This document shows positions 25,875 through 35,010 of a DNA stretch of 64,000 nt, piece by piece. The position numbers and the translations under genes are program-made. Origin of the DNA: JAVVHH01 sp965276815. GTDB taxonomy: Bacteria; Pseudomonadota; Alphaproteobacteria; Acetobacterales; Acetobacteraceae. The notes under the pieces were generated by a model. That model saw nothing but the letters and a program-made list of their open reading frames with translations. It was not told where the DNA came from and did not search any database. Positions within the stretch are counted from its first letter, which is position 1; the number at the start of each line of letters is the position of its first letter. The DNA is taken from positions 124,001 through 188,000 of the forward strand of contig CBDIBE010000010.1 of the NCBI GenBank assembly GCA_965276815.1, read 5' to 3'.

Positions 25875-27011
25875 ATGTCGGGCCAATCACAGGACGCCAG
25901 CGGACTTCCGCGCGAGGGTGTGGGCCGGCCGGCGCCGCGGCCGCTCCGCGCCCGCATCCTGTCGTTCGCGCCGCGCGCGCTGGCCATTCTGCTGGCGGGC
26001 GGTCTCGCGGCGATCGTGATCGTCAACTGGGACCGCTGGGTCGGCCGGGCGGGTGCGCAATGGACTGATGACGCCACGCTGAACGCGGATGTCACGCCGC
26101 TCGCCGCACAGATCGCCGGCCGGATCAAGGCGGTGCGTGTCGCCGATTATCAGCGCGTGCACACCGGCGATCCGCTCGTGGAGATCGACGACGCTCCGTT
26201 CCGCGCGCAGCTCGACCAGGCCGAGGCGAACGTGGCCTCGGCGCAGGCGGCGATCGCCAACCTCAAGGCCCAGGAATTCCTGCAGGGCGCCAACATCGCC
26301 GCGGCCGCCGCGCAGTTGGAAGGCAGCCAGGCCACCGCGACCCGCAACCGTCTGGAATCCCAGCGCCAGCGCACCCTGCTGCAGACGCGGATCGCCGGCA
26401 CCGAGCAAGCCGTCGAGCAGGCCGACGCGGCCTTCCACCAATCCGACGCGCAGGTCATGCAGGCTTCCGCCGCCGTCGAGGGGGCGAAGCGGCAGCTCGA
26501 GGTCGAGCACACCCAGGAAGGCCAGCTCGCCGCCGCCCTGAAGGCGGCGCAGGCCGCGCGGGATCTGGCCCAGATCAATCTCGGCTATGCCCGCATCGCC
26601 TCGCCGGCGGATGGCATGGCCGGGCACCGCATGGTCTACCCCGGCCAATATGTCGGCGTCGGGACCGAGGTCATCGCCGTCGTACCGCTCAACCACCTCT
26701 ACGTCACCGCCGACTACAAGGAGACCCAGCTCACCCATCTGCGCGCCGGTCAGCGGGCGGAGGTCACGATCGACACGTTCCCCGGCGTCATGCTGCACGG
26801 CCACGTGGCCTCCTGGTCGCCGGCCACCGGTTCGCAATTCGCGCTGCTGCCGCCCGACAACGCCACCGGCAACTTTACCAAAGTGGTGCAGCGCCTGTCC
26901 GTCCGGGTCGAGCTGGACGACGATGGCGGCCTTGGCGAGCGCTTGCGCCCCGGCATGTCGGTCGAGACCGTCATCCACACCGACGACCAAGGCGACGCGA
27001 CCCGGCCATGA
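25875..27011 (+). CDS. HlyD/EmrA-type membrane fusion protein
   Basis: 378 residues from ATG 25875; a GTG just before is also open. One membrane segment (ALAILLAGGLAAIVIVNW) follows a short cytoplasmic tail. The lipoyl-like half motif DATLNADVTPLAAQIAGRI, a coiled-coil hairpin from about residue 110 to 220, and the beta-barrel region (YKETQLTHLRAGQRAEVTID) come next. It is the periplasmic adaptor of an EmrAB-type pump. The stop overlaps the start of the DHA2 transporter by four bases. No outer-membrane factor gene lies nearby. Confidence 0.92.
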   Translation: MSGQSQDASGLPREGVGRPAPRPLRARILSFAPRALAILLAGGLAAIVIVNWDRWVGRAGAQWTDDATLNADVTPLAAQIAGRIKAVRVADYQRVHTGDPLVEIDDAPFRAQLDQAEANVASAQAAIANLKAQEFLQGANIAAAAAQLEGSQATATRNRLESQRQRTLLQTRIAGTEQAVEQADAAFHQSDAQVMQASAAVEGAKRQLEVEHTQEGQLAAALKAAQAARDLAQINLGYARIASPADGMAGHRMVYPGQYVGVGTEVIAVVPLNHLYVTADYKETQLTHLRAGQRAEVTIDTFPGVMLHGHVASWSPATGSQFALLPPDNATGNFTKVVQRLSVRVELDDDGGLGERLRPGMSVETVIHTDDQGDATRP

Positions 27012-28585
27012 GGCTCATGCCTCGTCTCGCCTCCGCGGCCCACCACAACGCCGCGCCCGCGCTACCCTGCAACCGTCCCATCGTCGGCATCGCGGCGGTG
27101 CTGTTCGGCGCGGTGATCTCCACCCTCTACAGCCGCATCACCAGCGTCGGCATCGCCGATCTGCGCGGCGGGGTGCACGCCGGGTTCGACGAAGGCGCCT
27201 GGATCACCACGGCGGCGACCGTCGGCCAGATGTTCATCGGGCCGGTCGCGGCGTGGCTCGGTCTCGTGTTTGGCCCGCGCCGGGTGCTGATGGTCTCGGC
27301 CGGGGTGTTTGCCGTCGCCTCGGCGCTGATCCCGTTCGCGCCCGATCTGCCGAGCTTGCTAATCGGCCAGGCCGTCGGCGGCCTTAGCTCCGGCACCTTC
27401 GTCCCGCTGACGATCGGGTTCGTGGTGCAGAGCCTCAAGCCGTCGCTGTGGCCGTTCGGCATCGCCGCCTATGGGCTCAACCTCGAGCTGTCGCTCAACA
27501 TCCCGGCCTCGCTGGAGGGTTGGTATCTGGATAACCTGAGCTGGCACTGGATCTTCTGGCAGGGCACGATCCTGGCGCTGCCGATGCTGCTATGCATTCA
27601 TTTCGGCATGCCGCGGCCGCCGGTAAACCGGGCCGCGATCCGCGACGCCGATTTCTGGGGCATGTTCTATACCGCCGCCGGGTTCTCGATGCTGTATGCG
27701 GCGCTCGACCAGGGCAACCGGCTGGATTGGCTGAATTCCGGGCTGATCTGCGGACTGCTGCTCGGCGGCCTCGTGCTGATCGCCGCGTTTTTGCTCCAGG
27801 AACGCGTGGCCGAGCATGCGTGGGTCAACCTGCGATTCCTGCTGGGGCGCAACATCGCCATCCTGGTCGCCATCCTGGTCGCGTATCGCTTCATCATCCT
27901 CTCGACCAGCTACTTGATCCCGCAATATTTGATGACGGTGCAGAACTTCCGCTCGCTCGACGTGGGCAAGGTGGCCCTGTGGATCGCCTTGCCGCAATTC
28001 CTGCTCGCGCCCCTGATCGCCACGTTGCTGCGATGGCTCGACCCACGGATCATGCTGGCTGCCGGGCTATTTGCGGTCGGGCTTGCGTGCAGCATGGCCG
28101 CCGAGCTGACCTCCGCCTGGGCCACGGACGATTTCCTGCCGTCGCAAGTGCTGCAAGCCTTCGGGCAATCGGCGGCGCTGATCGCGCTCGTGCTGTTCAT
28201 GGTCCGCCATCTGCGCCCAGCCGATGCGATGACGTTCGGCGTGGTGCTGCAGACCGCGCGCCTGTTCGGCGGCGAGCTCGGCAATGCCTTCATCCAGACC
28301 TATGTGCGGATCCGCGAGCAGGTCGCCTCGAACCTGCTCGGGCTGCACGTCCAGACCAACGCGGCCGGGGTGACGGAGCGTCTGGCCCAGTATGCCGGCG
28401 CGGTGCAGGCGCGTTCGGACGGGGCGGCGGGCGCCGCTGCCAGGGCGGCATCGCTGCTGGGCAGCGCCGTGCGTGGGCAGGCCAGCGTGCTGTCCTACGT
28501 CGATGGCTTCACGATCATGTCGTTCACCGTCGTCTTCATGCTCGGTTTGGCGGCGCTATTGCGCGAGCCGCCGGCAGCGGTCTAG
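27008..28585 (+). CDS. DHA2-family MFS efflux transporter (EmrB-like)
   Basis: 525 residues with about 14 predicted membrane segments. The first is IVGIAAVLFGAVISTLYSRI; the DEGAWITTAATVGQMFIGP loop and GPRRVLMVSAGVF correspond to the usual DHA2 motifs. A long periplasmic C-terminal loop (positions about 28340-28490) is characteristic of the DHA2/AraE-like group. Coupled by ATGA overlap to the HlyD gene, so the two form one drug or organic-acid exporter. Substrate unknown. Confidence 0.92.
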   Translation: MRLMPRLASAAHHNAAPALPCNRPIVGIAAVLFGAVISTLYSRITSVGIADLRGGVHAGFDEGAWITTAATVGQMFIGPVAAWLGLVFGPRRVLMVSAGVFAVASALIPFAPDLPSLLIGQAVGGLSSGTFVPLTIGFVVQSLKPSLWPFGIAAYGLNLELSLNIPASLEGWYLDNLSWHWIFWQGTILALPMLLCIHFGMPRPPVNRAAIRDADFWGMFYTAAGFSMLYAALDQGNRLDWLNSGLICGLLLGGLVLIAAFLLQERVAEHAWVNLRFLLGRNIAILVAILVAYRFIILSTSYLIPQYLMTVQNFRSLDVGKVALWIALPQFLLAPLIATLLRWLDPRIMLAAGLFAVGLACSMAAELTSAWATDDFLPSQVLQAFGQSAALIALVLFMVRHLRPADAMTFGVVLQTARLFGGELGNAFIQTYVRIREQVASNLLGLHVQTNAAGVTERLAQYAGAVQARSDGAAGAAARAASLLGSAVRGQASVLSYVDGFTIMSFTVVFMLGLAALLREPPAAV

Positions 28586-28593
28586 ACCGCGAT

Positions 28594-28619
28594 CGTCCTG
28601 ACCGGAATCGGTCAGGACG
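28594..28619. terminator. Perfect 10-bp hairpin downstream of the efflux operon
   Basis: CGTCCTGACC and GGTCAGGACG flank GGAATC. It lies 9 bases past the transporter stop, which is itself inside the palindrome GCGGTCTAGACCGC (28577-28590). Probably part of a transcript-end structure. Confidence 0.7.
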
Positions 28620-28642
28620 TGAATCGCTGTCTCAAATAAAGC

Positions 28643-28686
28643 TAGACCTTTATCGGCCCGACCACAGTCAGGCCGATAAAGGTCTA
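28643..28686. terminator. Perfect 16-bp hairpin at the esterase gene end
   Basis: TAGACCTTTATCGGCC (28643-28658) pairs with GGCCGATAAAGGTCTA (28671-28686) over a 12-base loop. It overlaps the stop codon of the convergent esterase-like gene, so it can serve both strands. Confidence 0.75.
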
Positions 28687-29694
28687 GTCAAATGAGGCCT
28701 TCAGCGCCCCGATGGTCTGCGCGATCGCGCCGCGCGTCGCCGGCGTGTCCGCCAGGGCGTTCAGCACGATGAACTCGTGCACTGTCGCGTTATACCGCAC
28801 CGAGGTCACCCGTACGCCAGCCTCGCACAGCTTGCGCGCGTAAGCCTCGCCCTCATCGCGCAGCACGTCGAACTCGGCCAGGACAATGAAAGCGTCCGGC
28901 AGGTTCCGCAATTGCGCGATCGTCGCGTTGAGCGGCGTTGCGCGGCGATCGGCGCGGCCGTCGATCCCGGGCAGATAGGCATCCCAGAACCGCCGCATTG
29001 CCTTGCGCGTCAGCACCGGCCCTTTGGCGAAGCGGCGGTACGACGCGGTGTCGAAATTGGCGTCGGTCACCGGATAGAATAGCAGCTGCAAGTCGATCTT
29101 CGGCCCGCGCCGCTCCTTGGCCAGCAGCGCGACCACCGCCGCCAGATTGCCGCCCGCGCCATCGCCGAGCACCGCCAGCCGGCTTGCATCGACGTTCAGC
29201 GATCGACCCTGCTCGGCGACGTATTTCGTCGCTGCATAGGCCTGCTCGACGGCGATCGGAAACTGGCACTCCGGCGCCCGGTCATACTCGACGAACACCA
29301 CCGCCACATCGGCGCCGATGGCGATCTCGCGCACGAACCGGTCATGCGTCTGCCGATCGCCCATCATCCAGCCGCCCCCGTGGAAATACATCACCACGGG
29401 AGCCGGCTCGGCGGTCTCGAGCGGCCGGACGATCCGCACTTCCACCGACCCGGTCGGTCCGACGGGCAGCACGATGTCGGTAATGGTGGCGGCCGGCTTG
29501 CCCACCGGCGCCGCCTGCCGCCGCGCCAAAATGTCGCGCGCCGCTTCCGGGGATAGGCTGTGCAACGGCGCTTGGCTGGCGAACTGGTCGGTGATGTGCT
29601 GCGTAACCGGCTCGAGCCGCGGTCGATGGTGCGCGCCAGCCGAACCTGCGCGAGCCGACGGAAGCTTTGTCTTACGATCCATTTGCCGCAGCAT
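28684..29694 (-). CDS. Alpha/beta hydrolase of the HSL group, nucleophile Ser replaced
   Basis: 336 residues from the ATG at 29694 (alternative Met at 29682); further upstream the frame is open but runs into the next gene. It has the HSL-family oxyanion motif HGGGW (residues ~105-109). The usual GDSAGG elbow reads GDGAGGN (Gly at residue 179, codon at 29160-29158), so the catalytic serine is missing. The acid (EFDVLRDE) and His (HEF) positions are present. It may be inactive, use another nucleophile or serve as a binding protein. It converges on the efflux operon. Confidence 0.86.
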   Translation of the reverse strand: MLRQMDRKTKLPSARAGSAGAHHRPRLEPVTQHITDQFASQAPLHSLSPEAARDILARRQAAPVGKPAATITDIVLPVGPTGSVEVRIVRPLETAEPAPVVMYFHGGGWMMGDRQTHDRFVREIAIGADVAVVFVEYDRAPECQFPIAVEQAYAATKYVAEQGRSLNVDASRLAVLGDGAGGNLAAVVALLAKERRGPKIDLQLLFYPVTDANFDTASYRRFAKGPVLTRKAMRRFWDAYLPGIDGRADRRATPLNATIAQLRNLPDAFIVLAEFDVLRDEGEAYARKLCEAGVRVTSVRYNATVHEFIVLNALADTPATRGAIAQTIGALKASFD

Positions 29695-29728
29695 GTTCCG
29701 CGGTTTCCTGGGCCGCCAGTAAATCGCC

Positions 29729-31963
29729 GTGAAGCGTTGTAAGATTTCCCGGCTTGCCCCTGCCGCCGCAGGCGCAGATGATCCGCGCATGCTGGCCGCC
29801 GTCGCCTATCTCCGGCATAAGAACATGTTGCTCGTGCTGGACAGTTGCGAGCACGTCATCGAGACCGCGACCAGCGCCGCCGAGCTCGTCTGGAGCGGCG
29901 CGCCGCAGGTCCATGTCCTGGCCACCAGCCGCGAACCCCTGCGCGCCGCCGGCGAGCGCGTGCAGCGGCTGCCGCCGCTCGACAGCCCGTCCACCACGTC
30001 CGGCCTGACCGCCGCGGAGGCGCTGACCTTCCCCGGCGTGCAGCTTTTCGTCGAGCGCGTGGCCGCCGGCCAGAATGGCTTCACCTTGACCGACGCCGAA
30101 GCCCCGCTGGTCGCCGAGATCTGTCAAAAGCTGGACGGGATCGCGCTCGCCATCGAATTGGCGGCCGGCCGGGTCGCGGCCTTTGGCGTGCGCGAGCTGG
30201 CGGCACGGCTGGACGACCGTTTCCGCTTGTTGACGAGCGGCCGCCGCACCGCCTTGCCCCGCCATCAGACGCTCGCCGCCACGCTCGACTGGAGCTACGA
30301 GCTTTTGCCCGGGCTCGAGCAGGGCCTGCTGCGCCGTTTGGCCGTCTTCGCTGGCGATTTCTCGCTGGACGCGGCGACTGCGGTGATGCGCGACGCGCCG
30401 GCCGCGCAGGTGGTCGGCCATCTCGCCGAGCTAGTATCGAAATCGCTGATCGTCGCGGATAATCGCGGTGAGCGCGCCCGCTACCGGCTGCTCGATACCA
30501 CGCGCCTCTACGGGCTCGACAAGCTGCGCGACGCCGGCGAGCTCCAGCAAGTCCACCAGGCGCATGCCGAATACACGCGCGAGCTTTTGGCGCCGGCGGA
30601 GGCCGAAGGCGCAACCCTGCCGGGCGCGCAATGGCTGGCGACTTATGCGGCGCAGATCGACAATGTCCGTGCCGCGCTCGACTGGGCCGGCTCGCCGGAT
30701 GGCGATCCCGCGCTCCTCGTCGCACTTACCGCCGCCGCCGTGCCGCTCTGGTTCCAACTATCCCTGATGGGCGAGTGCCGCACGCGGGTCGAACGGGCGC
30801 TGCCGGCCGCAGGCACGGACGAGCCCGCGCTCCGCGCCCGCATGCGGATGCTCGCCGCCCTGGGCTGGTCGCTGATGTATGGGGCCGGGGCGGGTGAGGG
30901 GGCGTGGTCCGAGACGCTCGATCTCGCGAACCAGCTTGGCGACGAGAGCTACCGGCTGCGCGCGCTCTGGGGCGTCTGGATGGGCCGGCTGAACGCCGGC
31001 GATCTCGAATCAGCGCTGAGCCGCGCCCAGCAATTGCTGGATTGCGTCCGTGAATCCTCCGATCTCACCGACGTCATGATGGCCGAGCGCGTGATGGCGA
31101 CAACGTTGCACTATCGTGGCGATTAAGGCGCCGCGCGAACGTATATCGAGCGCATGCTGGACCGTTACTCGAGCGTGCGGCGCCAGCCGCGTTTCGCCCG
31201 CTTCCATGTCGATCAGCAAGTGACCGCGCATTATTTCCAGGCCCGCATTCTCTGGCTGCAGGGCTACGCCGATCAGGCCTTGCACGTGGTCGAGCGCAAC
31301 ATCGAGGAGGGCGAGGCGCTCGGTCACGCGCTGTCCTTTGGCAGCGTCTTGGGCCAGGGCGCATGTCCGATCGAGTGGTTCACCGGCGACCTGGTGGCCG
31401 CCCGGCGGCATGGCTCGATGCTGCACGACCACGCCGAGAAATGCGGGCTTCGGCTATGGGGCGTCTGGGCCAGTTGTTTCCTCGGCCTGCTCACGGTCCG
31501 CGAGGGCGACGAAGGCGGGCTGCAGATGATGCGCGCCGCGTTCGAGCAGGCTGGAGCCAGCCGGTTCTTGCCGCGCTTCATGATCTTGATGGGCGAGTTC
31601 GCCGCGGCGATCGGGGCGGCCGGCGATGCGCCGTCCGGCCTTGAAACGGTCGACGGCATCATCGCGCGCTGCGAGCGCAGCGGCGAGCGGTGGTATGTTC
31701 CGGAGCTGCTGCGCATCAAGGGCGAGCTGCTGATCCTGCAAGGCGCGGCCGCGCAGGCGGAGGAGCTTTTTCTGCATGCCTTCGACCTGGCTGACGTGCA
31801 GGACGCGCACGCCTGGCAGCTCCGCGCGGCCATCAGCCCGGCGCGGCTGCGGCGCCGCCCAGCCGAAGCCCGCGAGCATCTCGCCGGAGTGCTGGCCGGG
31901 TTCTCGGAGGGTTTCGCGACCTACGATCTGCGGGCCGCCCAGGAGCTCGTTGCCGAATTGTAG
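29729..31963 (+). pseudogene. Dead AAA-type transcriptional regulator
   Basis: The encoded protein matches large regulators with a winged-helix domain, a P-loop ATPase and TPR-like repeats. The DNA-binding domain and Walker A are missing. The sequence begins just before the Walker B strand (MLLVLDSCEHVIE) and continues with the sensor segment LATSREPLRAAGERV and the typical LAIELAAGRVAAFG. At 31124 an in-frame TAA interrupts it, and the same frame continues (GAARTYIERML) to 31963 with the helical repeat part. A further short loss is likely near 31840. It is therefore 5'-truncated with a nonsense codon. Confidence 0.85.
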
Positions 31964-32162
31964 TTAAAGCGCCGCCCGGTTCAGCGAGCAACGAACGTCT
32001 CGAAATGCGCGCCGCGTCAGGCATGTCGTCTCCCGATCAGCCGGCTTCTCACCGAGGCCCGCACACACGCCGGCGCGCAAATCGCCAAGCGCACGGAACT
32101 TCCGACAAGCACGCGGCGTCGCTCGCCGGTTATGCACCGCCCCACGCAACGAGGATGCAGCA

Positions 32163-32314
32163 TTGGTCGACTCCCAAACCTCTGCCGGTGGTGCCATCGC
32201 GCGCAGGCACGTGGTGGCCGGCGGCCTGGCGTTTGGCACATCCTTGGCCTCGCCACCGATCTCCAAGCGGCGGCCACGCCCGGTCATCGCGTCACGCAAA
32301 AGGAAACCCGCGAC
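32163..32314 (+). pseudogene. Out-of-frame Tat leader of the chloroperoxidase
   Basis: From ATG 32163 the frame gives MVDSQTSAGGAIARRHVVAG and then GLAFGTSLA, a good twin-arginine signal with RR and a hydrophobic stretch. The hydrolase body is in another frame. The shift lies near 32245-32260, because the second frame gives a plausible continuation (ATDLQAAATPG) into the hydrolase start. Confidence 0.65.
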
Positions 32315-33136
32315 ATGGAAAGCTTCGTCACCAAGGACGGCACGGAAATTTTCTACAAGGACTGGGGCACGGGTCAGCCGATCGTCTTCCATCACGGCTG
32401 GCCGCTGAGCGCCGACGATTGGGACACGCAGATGATGCTGTGTCTGCAGCAAGGCTACCGGGTCATCGCCTATGACCGGCGCGGCCACGGCCGGTCGACG
32501 CAGACCGACAAGGGCAACGAGATGAACACCTACGCCGACGACGCCGCCCAACTCGTCGCGCATCTCGACCTCAAGAAATCCGTTCATGTTGGCCATTCCA
32601 CCGGGGGCGGCGAGGTGGCCCGCTACGTCGCGCGCCATGGCAAGGGACTGGTGTCCAAGGCGGTGCTGATCAGCTCCGTGCCGCCCATCATGGTGAAGAG
32701 CGAGAAAAACCCTGGCGGCCTGCCGATCGAGGTGTTCGACGGCTTGCGCGCCCAGCTCGTCGCCAATCGGGCGCAGTTCTATCGCGACGTGCCGATGCCC
32801 TTTTACGGCTACAACCGGCCTGGGGCGGAGCCTTCTGCCGGCGTCATCGACAATTGGTGGCGGCAGGGGATGATGGGCGGCATCAAGGCGCATTACGATT
32901 GCATCGCCGCCTTTTCCGAGACCGACTTCACCGATGACCTGAAGGCCATCGATGTCCCAACCTTCGTCATGCATGGCGACGACGACCAGATCGTCCCGTT
33001 TGCCGATTCCGCGCCGCTCTCGGCCAAGCTGCTGAAGCATGGGACGCTGAAGGTCTATCCGGGCTTCCCGCACGGCATGCCCGTGACCCACGCGGCGCAG
33101 ATCAACGCCGACCTGCTGGCGTTCCTCCGCAGCTGA
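32315..33136 (+). CDS. Non-haem chloroperoxidase-like alpha/beta hydrolase
   Basis: 273 residues from the ATG at 32315, behind an AGGAAA site. MESFVTKDGTEIFYKDWG at the start, HHGWPLSADDWD for the oxyanion loop, the nucleophile elbow GHSTGGG, Asp in VMHGDDDQIVPF and His in FPHGMP complete the triad. It belongs to the cofactor-free haloperoxidase/esterase group (perhydrolase activity). Close relatives are often exported by Tat. Here the Tat leader is out of frame, so the protein should remain cytosolic if translated from 32315. The upstream regulator is dead. Confidence 0.9.
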   Translation: MESFVTKDGTEIFYKDWGTGQPIVFHHGWPLSADDWDTQMMLCLQQGYRVIAYDRRGHGRSTQTDKGNEMNTYADDAAQLVAHLDLKKSVHVGHSTGGGEVARYVARHGKGLVSKAVLISSVPPIMVKSEKNPGGLPIEVFDGLRAQLVANRAQFYRDVPMPFYGYNRPGAEPSAGVIDNWWRQGMMGGIKAHYDCIAAFSETDFTDDLKAIDVPTFVMHGDDDQIVPFADSAPLSAKLLKHGTLKVYPGFPHGMPVTHAAQINADLLAFLRS

Positions 33137-33206
33137 GTTGACAGGGGCGCAGGCGGGTGCTCGTGCTCCCAGGCCCGTATTATAGGATGGAATGTGGCGC
33201 GCCATC

Positions 33207-33536
33207 ATGTCGAACACCGAACCCTCCGGCATCGTCCTCGCCCTCGGCGAAGCGCCGCGATTCCGGCCCGGTGACCATGTCCGCGTCGGAACCCGCTCGC
33301 CCATCGGCCACTACCGGGTCCCGACCTACCTGCGCGGCCGGCCCGCCATGGTCGAGGCGGTCATCGAGCCGCCCAACCTGGACAACGAGGAGGAAGCGTT
33401 TGGCCGCAACGCTGGCATGAAACGACACTATTACCGGCTTGCCGTACGCATGACCGACATCTGGCCCGCTTATGCCGGGTCGCCCGCCGACAATTTGCAT
33501 ATCGAAGTGTTCGAAACCTGGTTGGAAGGAGCTTGA
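33207..33536 (+). CDS. Nitrile hydratase beta subunit, C-terminal half as a separate protein
   Basis: 109 residues from ATG 33207. It resembles the SH3-like C-terminal domain of nitrile hydratase beta: FRPGDHVRVGTRSPIGHYRVPTYLRGRPAMV and a late segment DNLHIEVFETWLE. In ordinary nitrile hydratases this is part of a single ~220-residue beta chain. In thiocyanate hydrolase and the ToyJKL enzyme it is a separate subunit, as here. It precedes the alpha-type subunit by 3 bases. Probably co-translated and assembled into a hetero-oligomer. Confidence 0.85.
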   Translation: MSNTEPSGIVLALGEAPRFRPGDHVRVGTRSPIGHYRVPTYLRGRPAMVEAVIEPPNLDNEEEAFGRNAGMKRHYYRLAVRMTDIWPAYAGSPADNLHIEVFETWLEGA

Positions 33537-33539
33537 TCC

Positions 33540-34190
33540 ATGGCCCCGCATGACGGCGCCCCCGACCACAATCACGAACACGACGAGATCGCCGTGACCG
33601 GGCGGCCCAGCTATTATGAGGTGCTCGAGACGGGGCTCCGGGAGTTGCTGATCGAGCAGCAATTGATTGCGCCGGAAGAGATACGCCACCAGCTCGAAGT
33701 GCTGGACTCGCGCACGCCGGCGGTGGGCGCGAAGATCATCGCCCGCGCCTGGACTGATCCCGCTTTTCGCGAACGGCTGCTGGCCGATGGCCGCGCCGCC
33801 TGCGAGGAGTTCGGGCTTTCCTTTTATGACGATACGGGCTTGATCGTGCTGGAAAACACGGACCGTGTGCACAATCTGATCGTGTGCACGCTATGCTCCT
33901 GCTATCCCCGCCCGGTCTTGGGCCTGCCGCCCGATTGGTACAAGCAGAAGCCGTACCGGGCGCGTGCGGTCATCGAGCCGCGGGCGGTGCTCGCCGAGTT
34001 CGGCACGATCATCCCGGACGACATCGAGATCCGGGTCAGCGATTCGACGGCTACCGTGCGCTACCTCGTGCTCCCCATTCGGCCAGCCGGGTCGGAGGCC
34101 TATTCGGAGGAGCAACTCGCCGCCCTGGTCACGCGCGACGCGATGATCGGCGTCATACCGGTTACCCTGCCAGCGGGAGCACAGCCATGA
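33540..34190 (+). CDS. Cobalt-type nitrile hydratase alpha / thiocyanate hydrolase gamma subunit
   Basis: 216 residues. The metal claw is VCTLCSCYPRP with Cys116, Cys119 and Cys121. Thr-Leu and the following Tyr mark the cobalt type; iron types usually read CSLCSCT. Flanking SRTPAVGAKIIARAWTDPAFRERLL and PDWYKQKPYRARAVIEPRAVLAEFG are family hallmarks. The two latter Cys are normally oxidised to sulfinic and sulfenic acid, which needs an activator. A His-rich N-terminus (HDGAPDHNHEHDE) may bind metal. It hydrates nitriles to amides, or hydrolyses thiocyanate. Confidence 0.92.
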   Translation: MAPHDGAPDHNHEHDEIAVTGRPSYYEVLETGLRELLIEQQLIAPEEIRHQLEVLDSRTPAVGAKIIARAWTDPAFRERLLADGRAACEEFGLSFYDDTGLIVLENTDRVHNLIVCTLCSCYPRPVLGLPPDWYKQKPYRARAVIEPRAVLAEFGTIIPDDIEIRVSDSTATVRYLVLPIRPAGSEAYSEEQLAALVTRDAMIGVIPVTLPAGAQP

Positions 34191-34504
34191 GTGAGCACCT
34201 CGTCCAGCGGCTGCCGAACGATATTGGCGGCCTGCCGGCCGGGCCGATCGAGCGCGCGGAGCATGAGTTGGAGCCATGGGAGAAGCGCTGCCACGCGCTG
34301 GCCGACGTGCTCGACTTCCATAAGATCATCAACACCGAGGAGAAGCGCCGTGGCGTCGAAGCGCTCGGCGCCGAGATGATCGCCGCACTCAGCTACTACG
34401 AGCGCTGGGCTGTCGCCTTCGCCAACATCCTGTTCCAGAAAGGTATCGTGACACCCTCCGCCCTAGCGCGGAAGATGGCCGAAATCGAAGCGCGGTTTCC
34501 ATGA
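34187..34504 (+). CDS. Nitrile hydratase beta N-terminal half / activator-like subunit
   Basis: 105 residues, overlapping the alpha gene by four bases. GGLPAGPIERAEHELEPWEKRCHAL matches the start of nitrile hydratase beta and of the related small activators, which deliver cobalt by subunit swapping. Together with the separate C-terminal half upstream it would make a split beta. The order here (beta-C, alpha, beta-N) fits a three-subunit enzyme. Without alignment I cannot say whether it is a permanent subunit or the metal-loading activator. Confidence 0.82.
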   Translation: MSEHLVQRLPNDIGGLPAGPIERAEHELEPWEKRCHALADVLDFHKIINTEEKRRGVEALGAEMIAALSYYERWAVAFANILFQKGIVTPSALARKMAEIEARFP

Positions 34505-34899
34505 GCGCCGACGGCCTACTCCGCTACGCGAGTGCCCATTCCCCCGCCGACACCGTCGGCCGCCTGCATGCCGCCATCGAAGCGCGCGGCATGACCCTCT
34601 TCGCGCACATCGATCACGCGGCCGGCGCGGCTCAGGCCGGCCTGTCCCTACGTCCGACCGATCTGCTGATCTTTGGCAATGCGCGCGGCGGCACGCCGCT
34701 GATGCAGGCGGAACAAACGATCGGCATCGACCTGCCGCTGAAGGCCTTGGTGTGGCAAGACGAGGGCGGCGCCACCTGGCTCGCCATGAACGACCCGGCC
34801 TGGCTCGCCGCCCGCCACGCCGCGCCGCCGGCCACAGCTCCCGTAATCCACGCCCTCACCGAACAACTCCTCGCCCTCGCCACGGCCGCAACCACCTGA
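34501..34899 (+). CDS. DUF302 family protein
   Basis: 132 residues, with its ATG overlapping the previous stop by four bases, so it is co-translated with the nitrile hydratase genes. The DUF302 fold is seen in TVGRLHAAIEARGMTLFAHIDHAAGA, LLIFGNARGGTPLMQAEQTIGIDLPLKALVWQDE. Members occur in diverse contexts and their function is uncertain. A scaffold, sensor or metal/thiol role for the adjoining enzyme is possible. No Cys motif is visible. Confidence 0.85.
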   Translation: MSADGLLRYASAHSPADTVGRLHAAIEARGMTLFAHIDHAAGAAQAGLSLRPTDLLIFGNARGGTPLMQAEQTIGIDLPLKALVWQDEGGATWLAMNDPAWLAARHAAPPATAPVIHALTEQLLALATAATT

Positions 34900-35010
34900 G
34901 AAGGCGTCACGGCCGACCGCGCGAACCGTCGACAAATGCCTCACCGCGATGCAGGCTCGTAACCCGCGTCGCAAGGCAGTGATCCCTATGTGCCGCTCGA
35001 GGAAACCCCA

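Noticed and set aside
31154..31963. The 3' part of the AAA regulator as an independent gene
   Set aside because: It is in the same frame as the part before the TAA and continues its helical repeats; no convincing new start signal.
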